From Novosphingobium sp. (GTDB lineage Bacteria; Pseudomonadota; Alphaproteobacteria; Sphingomonadales; Sphingomonadaceae), in NCBI GenBank assembly GCA_020848655.1, contig JADLHU010000115.1, positions 75,899 to 117,203 of the forward strand: a stretch of DNA of 41,305 nucleotides. The letters are read 5' to 3'. This document shows, one piece after another, positions 1 through 8,011 of this stretch (positions are counted from its first letter, which is position 1; each line of letters starts with the position of its first letter). Below the pieces are notes generated by a model. The model worked only from the letters and a program-made list of their open reading frames with translations. It was not told the origin of the DNA and ran no database searches. Both the position numbers and the translations under genes were made by a program.

Positions 1-152
1 ACTTCGCCCGGCCGCAGATCCAGGTCCACGCCCTTCAGCGCCGCGACGTGGCCGTAATAGCGGGCCAGGCCGCGCGCCGCCAGCACGGGTTCGCTTACCG
101 CGTGCATCGGCTGGGCCGTGTTCCAGGGCGTCTGGCGATCAAGATAGGCCAT
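1..152 (-). CDS. Sugar-type ABC transporter ATP-binding protein, N-terminal fragment
   Basis: Only the first 50 codons lie in the window. They read MAYLDRQTPW, a short leader, and then a typical first beta-strand of an importer ATPase: VLAARGLARYYGHVAALKGV followed by DLDLRPGE, just before where Walker A would start. The ATG at 152 overlaps the stop of the upstream lipoprotein gene by 14 bases, so the two are translationally coupled. With that binding protein it should form an importer of the simple-sugar class, with the ATPase acting on the cytoplasmic face. The Walker motifs and permease lie outside the window, so the substrate cannot be judged. Confidence 0.8.
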   Translation of the reverse strand, partial: MAYLDRQTPWNTAQPMHAVSEPVLAARGLARYYGHVAALKGVDLDLRPGE

Positions 153-1182
153 ATGCGGATGCCGCCTCCTTGCGCTTGCGATAGCTGGCGATCATCTGAT
201 CCACGTTGGCGGCGTCCACCCAGACATGGCCGGGGGAAAGCTGCTGCGCCGGCAATCCGCGCTCCAGCCCCGCCCAGGCGAGCATCACGGCGGTGAAGCC
301 CGGGTGGTAGAGATTCTCGTCGAGCGCGAAGGCCAGGCGGCCGGCCTTGATGAATTCCAGCATCTTCAGGCTGCTTACCGTGGCGCCCACCGGTACCGCG
401 CCCGCCGTCCCGCCCACTTCGCCCAGCGCCTTCAGCAGCGGCACCGCCGAAAGTTCGCCCGCGCCCGCGATATGGGCCACGATGTCGCCGCTCTGCTGGA
501 TCTTGGCCTTGTAAAGGCCCACCGAGGCGGCGGGATCGGCCCCGGCGGAATCGGGGAATGTGACCAGCCGCAGCCCCGGCGCGGTGCGCAGCCCTTCGCC
601 GATGCCGGCGATGCGGTCTTCCACGTTGAGCGATCCGGGAAACGGGTTGCCGACCAGCACGCCGCCGCTGGTCACTCCCTTCGACGCCAGCAGCGCGGCC
701 ATCCGCTCGCCCAGCCACTGCCCGCTTTCGCGCGGCGACGTGCCGACGAAGGGAATGCCGCCGGCCTCGGCTTCCTTGGGGTTGTTCAGCGCGTTGACCA
801 TGACGAAGCGGGTGCCGCTGCCACGGGCCTTGGCGGCTTCGTCGATCACCGCCTGATACCAGTCTACCGTCACCACCACGTCGTTGCGCGCGGTCACCGC
901 CTGGCGGATGGCGTTGACGTGGGCATCGGGGGTGGGTTGCGGATTGAGGATGCGGCTGAAGCGCCAGCCCAGCATTTCGGCGGCATCGGCGCAGCCCAGC
1001 GCGATTTCCATCACGAAGTCCGAACCCGGCGTGCCGATGGCGAAAGCGACCGAGCGTTGCGGGCCGAGCGTGCTGGACGCGCTCTTGCCGCCGGCCGCGC
1101 GGGAGCATCCGGCCAGCGCGGCGGCCAGCAGCGGCAGCGCGAGCAATTCGCGTCGTCCCGTTGCCACCGTGCCATGCGCCAT
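139..1182 (-). CDS. Periplasmic sugar-binding lipoprotein of an ABC importer
   Basis: A 347-residue protein that begins MAHGTVATGRRELLALPLL and has a lipobox ending LAGC (Cys26), so it should be a lipoprotein exported by Sec or, given the RR, possibly Tat. The body has the periplasmic-binding-protein type I fold of ribose/xylose-like binders, including the segments TPGSDFVMEIALGC, VVVTVDWYQAVIDEAA, VNALNNP and a late VDAANVDQMI. The start at 1182 is chosen because GGGGA lies a few bases upstream and it leaves a compact signal peptide. An upstream ATG at 1209 would add nine residues. It precedes and overlaps the ATPase gene. The sugar cannot be inferred. Confidence 0.8.
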   Translation of the reverse strand: MAHGTVATGRRELLALPLLAAALAGCSRAAGGKSASSTLGPQRSVAFAIGTPGSDFVMEIALGCADAAEMLGWRFSRILNPQPTPDAHVNAIRQAVTARNDVVVTVDWYQAVIDEAAKARGSGTRFVMVNALNNPKEAEAGGIPFVGTSPRESGQWLGERMAALLASKGVTSGGVLVGNPFPGSLNVEDRIAGIGEGLRTAPGLRLVTFPDSAGADPAASVGLYKAKIQQSGDIVAHIAGAGELSAVPLLKALGEVGGTAGAVPVGATVSSLKMLEFIKAGRLAFALDENLYHPGFTAVMLAWAGLERGLPAQQLSPGHVWVDAANVDQMIASYRKRKEAASAYGLS

Positions 1183-1327
1183 GTTCGTCCCCGATTTCCG
1201 TCTGAGCATTTCGCTCTTGCACAAGAAAGTTCGCAGATGCGGGGAAACACTTCCAGCGCCAAATTTCCGACTCAGAAAACTAAAAAAGGCAACACCGCGT
1301 GCCTGGGGTTGGAGGAATTTCGCCAAT

Positions 1328-1397
1328 CCCCGTTCGTGTCGAGCGAAGTCGAGACACATGGCGCGCGGTGTCTCGACTTCGCTCGACACGAACGGGG
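1328..1397. repeat. Perfect 30-bp inverted repeat of the sphingomonad REP-like class
   Basis: Two 30-base arms (1328-1357 and 1368-1397) are perfect reverse complements around a 10-base loop. The arm core is GTGTCGAGCGAAGTCGAGAC. From general knowledge this word is a highly repeated intergenic palindrome in sphingomonad genomes. It lies between the LysR gene and the binding-protein gene, both on the minus strand. It could form a strong hairpin in RNA and separate the two transcripts. No second copy was noticed in this window. Confidence 0.8.
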
Positions 1398-1467
1398 CAG
1401 GGGGATGCGAATGGGCGGGGGATGACACGCAACCGAGGCCGCTCAAACCCCGGCGGCAATCGCTCCG

Positions 1468-2355
1468 TCACAAATCGTGATCGGCCAGGTGGCGAATCAG
1501 CAGCGCGGCGGGCGGGGAAAGCTGGCGGCCCGAACTGCTCACCACCGACAGGACCGACAGCGGGATGCGGCTGCCGGTGAGCGGCCGGTAGACCAGCGTG
1601 CCCTGCTTGATCTCGCGCGCCACGTCGATCTGGGCGAGCAGGGTAATGCCGATGCCGCCGATCACCAGTTCCTTGATCAGTTCCACCGAATTGGCTGCCG
1701 CCGCCAGCGGGATCGCCCCGCCCATGTTGGCGCGCCACGCGGCATCGACAACTCCGCGCAGCGAATGCGCTTCGTCCGGGCCGACCAGTGGATAGCCGAC
1801 GCATTGGTCGAGCGAGACTTCCTCGAAGGCGGCAAGCGGATGGTCGGGCGGCATCACCGCGCCGATCTGGTAGATCAGCGCGCGTTCGATCCGCAGGTCC
1901 TGCCGTTCGGGCGGGTTATAGGTCACGCCGATGTCCACTTCGCCGCTCAGCACCAGATCGACGATCGATTGCGATCCGGCGATGTGAAGGCGAAAGACGA
2001 TGCCCGGATAGTCCAGCCGGAAGGCGGCGAGCGCGCCGGTGACGACTTCGGTGCTGCCTTCGGCCAGCGCCAGCGCCACCTCGCCGCGCCGAAGGCCGCG
2101 CAGTTCGTCGATCTGGGCCTGCGCGGCGCGCAGTTCGCGCCGCCAGCGCCGGATCATCGGGATCAGCACTTCGCCCGCCGCGCTCAGCCGCACGCCATGG
2201 GGGTGCCGATTGAACAGCGGCACTTGCAGCAGGTCTTCCATCTTCAGGATCTGGCGGTCGATCGCCGATGGCGCGACGTTGAGATGCTCCGAAGCGCGGC
2301 GGATCGAGCCGCGCCGGGCGACTTCATCGAAATAGATGGCGAATCGGGAAAGCAT
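1468..2355 (-). CDS. LysR-family transcriptional regulator
   Basis: A 295-residue protein. It starts with the standard LTTR winged helix-turn-helix (FAIYFDEVARRGSIRRASEH, then APSAIDRQI and LFNRHPHGVRLSAAGE). A type-2 periplasmic-binding-like effector domain follows (segments GEVALALAEGST, SGEVDIGVTYNPP, VIGGIGITLLAQ). Length is normal for the family. No start has a clear Shine-Dalgarno sequence. The ATG at 2355 places the usual LTTR N-terminus at the start of the protein, while ATGs at 2373 and 2397 are in frame. It lies just upstream of the ABC-importer genes on the same strand and is a plausible local regulator, but nothing in the sequence proves the target. Confidence 0.85.
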   Translation of the reverse strand: MLSRFAIYFDEVARRGSIRRASEHLNVAPSAIDRQILKMEDLLQVPLFNRHPHGVRLSAAGEVLIPMIRRWRRELRAAQAQIDELRGLRRGEVALALAEGSTEVVTGALAAFRLDYPGIVFRLHIAGSQSIVDLVLSGEVDIGVTYNPPERQDLRIERALIYQIGAVMPPDHPLAAFEEVSLDQCVGYPLVGPDEAHSLRGVVDAAWRANMGGAIPLAAAANSVELIKELVIGGIGITLLAQIDVAREIKQGTLVYRPLTGSRIPLSVLSVVSSSGRQLSPPAALLIRHLADHDL

Positions 2356-2437
2356 CGCGCCATTGCCGCACATCGCGCGGCCGGGGGCAACCGGCATGGC
2401 CCGATGCACGGGGCAAACTCTGCGCGCTGGCGCCCGG

Positions 2438-2815
2438 TCAGGCGGTGTCCGCGCCGCGGGTGGCGCCGGGCCAGCCCGTTTCCGACAGGTCGAACACGAT
2501 GCCGTCCGCGGTGCGGAACTTGGTCTCGTAGAATTCGTGGCCTTGCGCGGGGCGCGTCGGCAGGGCCTGCGCGCCGGCCGCCACGGCGCGGTCTTGCGCG
2601 GCTTCCAGATCGTTGACCCAAATGCCGAAATGATCGATGCCGACGCGCTCGTCCGCATGATCCTTGCGCAGCAGCGCGATCGAGATCACGCCGTCGCTCA
2701 TGTGGCAGCCATAAGGAATATCGGCGATGCGCCGCATGCCGAACGCGGCGGTGAAGAACCCCGCCGATGCGTCCGGGTCTTCCACGATCAAGGCGATATG
2801 TCGCAGCTTACCCAT
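2438..2815 (-). CDS. VOC (glyoxalase/dioxygenase-fold) protein
   Basis: A 125-residue protein with two beta-alpha-beta-beta-beta modules of the vicinal oxygen chelate fold. The first module begins KLRHIALIVEDPDASAGFF and the second IDHFGIWVNDLEAAQ. Candidate metal ligands are His6, His62 and an acidic residue in the last strand (VFDLSETGW). Length fits single-subunit glyoxalase I or ring-cleavage-like enzymes. The family is too broad to name a substrate. It is on the same strand as the LysR gene with about 80 bases between them. FYETKFRTADGIVFDL is typical of small VOC proteins annotated only as glyoxalase/bleomycin-resistance-like. Confidence 0.8.
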   Translation of the reverse strand: MGKLRHIALIVEDPDASAGFFTAAFGMRRIADIPYGCHMSDGVISIALLRKDHADERVGIDHFGIWVNDLEAAQDRAVAAGAQALPTRPAQGHEFYETKFRTADGIVFDLSETGWPGATRGADTA

Positions 2816-2915
2816 TTGAACAGACCCATTTCCTCAGGCCGCTCCCCTGCCGGGGAAACGCTCCCGCCGAAAGTCGCCGTTGCCCGTCCCGCGCCAGTGC
2901 GTGCGCCGCCTGCGA

Positions 2916-3605
2916 TCAGGAGCCTGCGGGCGGCGGTTCGTGGCGCGGCGCGAAGAGGCGCGCGGCCTGGCCCCACTCGTCCTCGAACACCAGTTCCTCC
3001 AGCGTGCGCCGGGTGCGCCGGGCGGTTTCCTTGGTGCGCAGGTCCGCCGGCAGCGCGTCGGCCGGGCCGAGATGGCCGATCGCGAGGATCATCGCCGGCA
3101 GGTACAGCGGCGGAATGGCGAATTCGGCCTGCGCGCGCTCGGTATCGAAGGCGGCCAGGGGATGGCAATGCAGGTCCAGCGCCTGCGCCTGCACGATCAT
3201 CGACATGATCGCCAGGCCAAGATCATGCAGCCCGTGCGGGTAGGCGACGAATTCCCCCGTCACCGCGCTGAACCGCCGCCGCGCCACCGAGGCGAGCACC
3301 AGTACCGGCGCGGCGTGCGCCCATTCCTGGTTGTGCGGATCAAGGCAATCGAACAACCGCTGGAACATCGTGCCCTGGCCCCGGCGCCCGAGCATGAAGC
3401 GCGAGGGCTGCGAATTGTGCGCCGAAGGGGCAAGGCGCGCTGCTTCGAAGATGCTGCCCAGCGCATCATCGGCGGGTTGGCGATCGGCGAAGCTGCGCGG
3501 GCTCCAGCGGTCAAGCAGTGCGGGCAGCACCGGATAGCGCGTATCGACCTGCCGGCGCGCTGCCGGCTGCGGCGGCCTTTCCCGCGAAGGCAGCGGCGCG
3601 CTCAT
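2916..3605 (-). CDS. Nitroreductase-fold FMN oxidoreductase
   Basis: A 229-residue protein with the nitroreductase signature: DRWSPRSFADRQ at the N-terminus, AARLAPSAHNSQPSRFML (the FMN-contacting APSxxNxQP segment), and YPHGLHDLGLAIMSMIVQA followed by LYLPAMILAIGH. Nitroreductase-fold proteins reduce nitro groups or quinones with NAD(P)H, or act as dehydrogenases of azoline-like or amino-acid-derived products. The ATG at 3605 overlaps the stop of the upstream ATP-grasp gene as ATGA, so it is translated in a chain with the two genes before it. That makes a tailoring oxidation or reduction on the product of the operon more likely than detoxification (inference). Confidence 0.82.
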   Translation of the reverse strand: MSAPLPSRERPPQPAARRQVDTRYPVLPALLDRWSPRSFADRQPADDALGSIFEAARLAPSAHNSQPSRFMLGRRGQGTMFQRLFDCLDPHNQEWAHAAPVLVLASVARRRFSAVTGEFVAYPHGLHDLGLAIMSMIVQAQALDLHCHPLAAFDTERAQAEFAIPPLYLPAMILAIGHLGPADALPADLRTKETARRTRRTLEELVFEDEWGQAARLFAPRHEPPPAGS

Positions 3606-5011
3606 ACCTTGAAAGTCTCTCCCTTGTAGAACGGCTGGCCCACTTCCTCGCGCGAATCCTCGAACACCGTGCCGGCCTTGCCGCCGCCGCGCGCCAGGCA
3701 ATCCCACGCCTTCGATGTCCAGCGGGCGCAGGCCAGCATGGCGTTTTCCATCAGGGCGTCGGTCAGCCCCACGGCGGCCAGCACGGCATCGTCCATGCCC
3801 GACTTGAGCAGCGTTTCGCGCCGCCCGCTGACGTTCGAGACCCACTGGCGCTTGTCCAGGTGGAACCTGTCGGGATCGAACGGATCGGGCGTCAGCCGCA
3901 GTGTCACCGGATAGCAGCTTGCCCGTCCCGGCTCGAACAACACGGCGATGCGCAAGTCCCACAGGTGTTCGCCATCGTCCAAGGGATAGCCGGTGGAGCG
4001 GACGAATTCGAACCCGCGCAGCGGCAGGATCATGGCGTCGCTGTTGTCACCATATTTGGCGCGGCATTCGGCCAGAAGGCTTTCGATCCGTTCGAGAATC
4101 TCGGCGTCCGACATGCCCGGCACGACCACGGTAACGCCGCAGCCGCCGCTGGTGTCGCTAGGCTTGAGAACCACGGGGTGGCGCGCCAGCATGCGCCGGG
4201 TCCGGGCCAATGCGTCGTCCACCGACGTGGCGGTGAAATGGGCCAGCGGGCGGATGCCGGTTTCGTCGAACAGGTCCTGCTGGCGCGCCTTGTCGTGGAT
4301 CAGCCCCGACAGGCGCCAGGCGTGGAACACGCGCAAGGCCGGATGCGCGGCATCGCGATCCTCGCGCGCGAACTTGCCGGTGCGGATCAGTTCGGACAGC
4401 AGGTTGGGATTGCCCACGAAGACCACTGGCCGGCCGCGATAGCGAAAGGCGCGGGTTCCGGGATCGACCGTGACGTTCGCCGCGATCGACGGGACATCGC
4501 CCATGACCACCGAGACCTGTTCTTCGCCCAGGGCGTCGCCGGCAGCCTGGCAGGCCACGGTTTGCCCCGGCAGCGCCACTGCCAGACAGTCTGCGAAGGC
4601 GGCGACGCGCGGATAGAATTCGCCGCCGGTGCGGAAGAAAGGCCAGTGCTGGTGCGCGTGGATCGTCACCACCTGCCGCGCCAGCCGGCCGTCCTCACCC
4701 AGGTGGCCCAGTTCCTTGGCGCGGCGGATGGCCTGCGCCGCCTCGTTCGCGGCGCGAGGCACGCTGTCTCCGGTCAGCGCATCGGACCCCACCGCGTTCG
4801 GACCGTTCACTTCGTGGCAGACCACCGAGCCACTGCGCGCATCCAGCGTGACATCGACGAAGACGATGCCCCAGTCGTCGATGATTTCGGCCGGGTATTC
4901 GCGCGGATAGCCCTTGGCGGCGGCCAGCGCGGGATCGCCCAGCCGCCATTCCTCGATATCGTTCATGCCCGCAAGGATGATGCGGGCCAGCCGGTCCCTG
5001 GAAACGCTCAT
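3602..5011 (-). CDS. ATP-grasp ligase, apparently circularly permuted
   Basis: A 469-residue protein of no recognised named family. It has ATP-grasp elements: HPVVLKPSDTSGGCGVTVVV (Lys283, glycine loop 288-292) is the ATP-binding strand and loop, and WDLRIAVLFEPGRASC near 360 matches the DLRxxVxxG strand of RimK/GshB-like ligases. The metal-binding strand pair DVTLDARSG...CHEVNGPNAVGSDAL (Asp53 or Asp57, Glu67, Asn69) is normally last, but here it comes first. That order indicates a circular permutation, as known in the CP_ATPgrasp families. ATP-grasp enzymes join a carboxylate to an amine through an acyl phosphate. It is second in a three-gene operon with ATGA overlaps on both sides (5008-5011 and 3602-3605). 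The substrate is unknown. Confidence 0.65.
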   Translation of the reverse strand: MSVSRDRLARIILAGMNDIEEWRLGDPALAAAKGYPREYPAEIIDDWGIVFVDVTLDARSGSVVCHEVNGPNAVGSDALTGDSVPRAANEAAQAIRRAKELGHLGEDGRLARQVVTIHAHQHWPFFRTGGEFYPRVAAFADCLAVALPGQTVACQAAGDALGEEQVSVVMGDVPSIAANVTVDPGTRAFRYRGRPVVFVGNPNLLSELIRTGKFAREDRDAAHPALRVFHAWRLSGLIHDKARQQDLFDETGIRPLAHFTATSVDDALARTRRMLARHPVVLKPSDTSGGCGVTVVVPGMSDAEILERIESLLAECRAKYGDNSDAMILPLRGFEFVRSTGYPLDDGEHLWDLRIAVLFEPGRASCYPVTLRLTPDPFDPDRFHLDKRQWVSNVSGRRETLLKSGMDDAVLAAVGLTDALMENAMLACARWTSKAWDCLARGGGKAGTVFEDSREEVGQPFYKGETFKV

Positions 5012-5859
5012 GCCGCCAGGTCCCGCACCAGCGGCGAAAGCACCACTTCGATATCGGGCATGCGCAAGCGCAGCCTCCCGTCTTCAGCCTCGACGATCGG
5101 CGGCAGCGCGGCCCGGCGCGGCTCGTCATCGGCGATATAGGTCAGGAAACCATCGGCGAAGCGCTGCGCCAGCCAGCCGATCTCGCGCGCGGCAAGCGCG
5201 ACCGAGGCGATCCCGGTCTGCGGCACCGCGCCGTGCCGGCCGTTGGAATTGTAGAAATGGACGGTCGCGGCGTCTGCATCGTCGCTGATCACCGCCAGCT
5301 TTCCGCCGACACTGGGGCCAAGCAGTTCCTGGCGCGCCGCTTCCGGGCAGATGCCGGCCGGCAGATCGCCCAGTATCAGGACATAGTGGTTGAGCGCGTG
5401 CAGGGCGAGCGTGCGCCGGCCGCGCCAGTCGCGTTCCTCGATCCGGCTGGCGGGCAGGGTCCAGGTCTGGGCGATGGCGCCGCCGGCGCTTTGCGCGGCC
5501 ACTTCGTAAGGCGCGTCGGCCATGCCGAACAGCGCGGTGCGCAGTTCGCCGTTGCCGTTCAGGCAGGCTAGCGCGGCGGCGGTGGAATTGCCGCAGAAAA
5601 CCACGCCGTGTTCCCCGTGCCGGTTGATCTGGAAGGTGTGGATGCCTTCGTCCGCCAGCAGCGCGATCTTGCCGAAGGCGCAGACGCCGGGATGATCGTT
5701 GGCGAGCGCGGCCAGATCGCGCAGATCAAGCGTGGCTTCTCCCACATCCTGCTGGCGCCGATCCACGACAAGGCCATAAGTTCTGGGCCGGCCTTCATCC
5801 TGCGTCAGAAAGCGATAGATCGAATTACCCAAGCCCGCCCGCCCCACTGTTTCCGCCAC
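5008..5859 (-). CDS. DapF-fold (diaminopimelate-epimerase-like) protein
   Basis: A 283-residue protein, about the length of DapF (270-280). VVFCGNSTAAALACLNGNGE (Cys89) resembles the first catalytic-cysteine motif CGNGxR. HGAVPQTGIASVALAA (211-223) sits where DapF has its second motif CGTG, but the cysteine is missing. A paired half-domain layout is visible: N-terminal lobe with NDHPGVCAFG, C-terminal lobe with VISDDADAATVHFYNSNGRH. Loss of one cysteine argues against a two-base epimerase and is reminiscent of dehydratase or isomerase branches of the fold. The start is GTG at 5859 with GGAGGA about 12 bases upstream. It is the first gene of the operon and its stop overlaps the ATP-grasp start. 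Function is inferred only as acting on an amino-acid-like substrate. Confidence 0.65.
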   Translation of the reverse strand: MAETVGRAGLGNSIYRFLTQDEGRPRTYGLVVDRRQQDVGEATLDLRDLAALANDHPGVCAFGKIALLADEGIHTFQINRHGEHGVVFCGNSTAAALACLNGNGELRTALFGMADAPYEVAAQSAGGAIAQTWTLPASRIEERDWRGRRTLALHALNHYVLILGDLPAGICPEAARQELLGPSVGGKLAVISDDADAATVHFYNSNGRHGAVPQTGIASVALAAREIGWLAQRFADGFLTYIADDEPRRAALPPIVEAEDGRLRLRMPDIEVVLSPLVRDLAA

Positions 5860-6028
5860 CCCTGGCGTTCGTCCTCCGGTCTGCGCTAATTCCCCGTCGC
5901 GTTTTCAGTCCTGGCGCTAACCAGATTGTCGAAAACATTGCACGATGGCTTGTCACATGGCCGAAGTTGCAAAAGATACCCTACGGATTTCGCGTTTGCC
6001 AGAACCCAATCGATAAGGAAATACACGA
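5860..6028. promoter_or_regulatory. Divergent promoter region between the DapF-like operon and the CphA-like gene
   Basis: 169 bases without a gene separate two divergent coding units. The stretch is visibly more AT-rich than its surroundings (for example GATTGTCGAAAACATTGCA). It must hold both promoters, and the shared region suggests co-regulation. The plus-strand gene has AAGGAA eight bases before its ATG at 6029. No confident -35/-10 pair or operator was identified. Confidence 0.45.
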
Positions 6029-8002
6029 ATGGCCGATAGCACTGAACTGGCGCCGAACGGTTCGGACGTGGCCAGCCCCGCCGCGATCCGGGTGACGGGA
6101 TTGGTGAAGCCGCATGGCTATTGCTATGGTTTCAGCCAGAAATGCGTGCGCATGACGCTGGAAGTGGTGCCGACGCCGGACCTTGCCAAGGCTGGGCGTG
6201 GGCTGGCGGCGCTGTTCGATGCGCAGGTGCCCGGCGCGCGCGGTCTGCCGGCCGGCGCCGAAGTGGCCGATCCGGTGTTGGCTCTGGTCCGCGCCATCGT
6301 CGATGTGGTGGAACGCCTGCACAGCGCCACCGAGATTCCCTTCGCCGGCGATGCCAAAGTCCTTTCGGCAGAGCGCGCGCGCACCGAAGACGGGCGCGAT
6401 GTCCTGCGCATCGTGATCGCGGTGCCTTCGTTCAAGCCGCACAGCACCGAATTCGCGCTGTCGTTCGCGGCTGATGTTGCCAATGCGCTGCTGACCATGC
6501 CGCAGGGCGAAGCCGCCGCGCGGTGCGCGCGGCACATCGGCCGCGTTCTGGACGAGTTGCGCCGCGATGCCCCGCATTGCGACAACAACACCCGCCACCT
6601 CATCCGCGCCGGGCAGGCGGATGGCATCCCCATGGCTTTCCTGTTGTCCGGCCTGATGCAGTTCGGTTGGGGCAGCCGCGGCCGCCTGTTGTGGAGCCTG
6701 GCGACCGAGGCCACTTCGGTGATCGGCGCCCGCATCAGCGGCAACAAGCTGGCCACGGCGGCATTGCTGCGGGCCATGCGCATCCCGGTGCCCCCGCACG
6801 AGGCCGCGCCTGATCGGCAGGCCGCCGTCGCGATCGCGCGGCGGATCGGCTTTCCGGCGGTGGTCAAGCCGGCCGACAGCGAGAAAGGGCAGGGCGCATC
6901 GGCCCGGCTGCGCGATGAAGGCGAAGTGGAACGCGCCTATGACATCGCGCGCGCGGTATCGCCCAATGTCATGGTCGAAAAGCATGTGGAAGGCCGCGAA
7001 TATCGCCTGCTTGTGGTCAACGGCAAGCTGTTCTGGGCGTTCGAGCGCGTTCCCGCCCATGTGATCGGCGATGGCGTGTCGAGCGTGGCGCAATTGATCG
7101 AACGATACAACGCGCACCGGCTGGGCGGGCCCGGCGATGGCCTGGGATTGCGCAAGATCGTGGCCGGACCCGATCTTGACGATTGGCTGTTGCGGCAGGG
7201 GCTGACCCCGGCATCGGTGCCGGGCCAGGGCGATTTCGTGCGGCTTCAGTCAGTACCGCGCGTGGCCGATGGTGGGGATGTGGTGGGCGTGATGGATCGC
7301 GTCCATCCCGATAACGCCGCCATCGCCGAGCGCGCCGCCCGGATCATGCGGCTGGACATCGCCGGCATCGACCTGTTGATCCCCGACATCGGCAAATCGT
7401 GGCGCGAGGCGCCGGGCGGCTGGATCACCGAGGTGGCTTCTGTCCCGCAGCTTTCCCCGCTCAGCCGGGCGGATATCTTTTCGGCGCTGCTCAAGACCTT
7501 CCTGGGCGGGAACGGCCGCGTTCCGGTGGCGCTTGTCGTGGGCGCGAACGCCGGCACGATCGTGGCCGGGGCGGGCAGCCGCCTGGCGCAGGCGGGGCTT
7601 GTCGCCGGACTGGCGAGCGAAGGCCATCTGTCGGTGGGCGGCGAAGTCCTTTCGGATGAAGCGCTCGAAGCCGCCTCCGCAGCGCTGACGCTGATCACCC
7701 ATCCGGCGGTGGACGCGATGGTGCTGGCGGCGGCGCCGGGCGAACTGCTGCGCCAGGGCTTGCCGGTCGATCGCATCGACCTGCTGGTCATCGCCAGCGA
7801 TCCTTCGCCCCAGGCCGATCTCAAATCGCTGCTGCTGCTGGCGCGGCCGCATCTGACGGGCAAGGCGCTGGTCATGGAAGGCGGCGGGATCGGCGCGGTC
7901 GCGGTGGAAGTGCTGGGCGAGGGGCGCGTCATGTTCGCCCAGTCGCAGGACGACCTCGCCGAAACGCTTGCCACGGCACTGTCGGGCGGCGGTGATCAAT
8001 AG
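6029..8002 (+). CDS. CphA2-like cyanophycin-synthetase homologue with a degenerate Mur-ligase half
   Basis: A 657-residue protein with the order of cyanophycin synthetase. It has an N-terminal CphA domain (1-200) and then SGLMQFGWGSRGRLLWSLAT and GNKLATAALLRAMRIPVPPH. The ATP-grasp domain (about 225-490) follows, with FPAVVKPADSEKGQG (Lys280), VEKHVEGREYRLLVV and GIDLL (Asp448). A short C-terminal domain aligns by eye with the first half of the Mur-ligase domain: VPVALVVGANAGTIVAG (498-514) stands where the P-loop GTNGKTT should be and has no lysine. TEVAS (Glu468-Ala470) replaces the usual EVN, losing a metal-binding Asn. CphA1 is about 870-900 residues, and CphA2, which polymerises a preformed dipeptide, is near this length. 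No cyanophycinase gene is nearby, so a product other than cyanophycin is likely (inference). Confidence 0.75.
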   Translation: MADSTELAPNGSDVASPAAIRVTGLVKPHGYCYGFSQKCVRMTLEVVPTPDLAKAGRGLAALFDAQVPGARGLPAGAEVADPVLALVRAIVDVVERLHSATEIPFAGDAKVLSAERARTEDGRDVLRIVIAVPSFKPHSTEFALSFAADVANALLTMPQGEAAARCARHIGRVLDELRRDAPHCDNNTRHLIRAGQADGIPMAFLLSGLMQFGWGSRGRLLWSLATEATSVIGARISGNKLATAALLRAMRIPVPPHEAAPDRQAAVAIARRIGFPAVVKPADSEKGQGASARLRDEGEVERAYDIARAVSPNVMVEKHVEGREYRLLVVNGKLFWAFERVPAHVIGDGVSSVAQLIERYNAHRLGGPGDGLGLRKIVAGPDLDDWLLRQGLTPASVPGQGDFVRLQSVPRVADGGDVVGVMDRVHPDNAAIAERAARIMRLDIAGIDLLIPDIGKSWREAPGGWITEVASVPQLSPLSRADIFSALLKTFLGGNGRVPVALVVGANAGTIVAGAGSRLAQAGLVAGLASEGHLSVGGEVLSDEALEAASAALTLITHPAVDAMVLAAAPGELLRQGLPVDRIDLLVIASDPSPQADLKSLLLLARPHLTGKALVMEGGGIGAVAVEVLGEGRVMFAQSQDDLAETLATALSGGGDQ

Positions 8003-8011
8003 TTTCTGACC

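Noticed and set aside
226..1425. Long open frames on the plus strand opposite the binding-protein gene, and similar ones throughout the window
   Set aside because: They are antisense shadows from high GC. The opposite strand has clear family motifs and the shadow proteins are low-complexity Arg/Ala/Gly-rich.
7070..7084. Possible second copy of the GTGTCGAG repeat
   Set aside because: Only the first nine bases or so match and they lie inside the CphA-like coding region; chance similarity.
6029..8002. Ordinary cyanophycin storage operon
   Set aside because: No cphB or isoaspartyl dipeptidase gene nearby, and the Mur half lacks its P-loop lysine.
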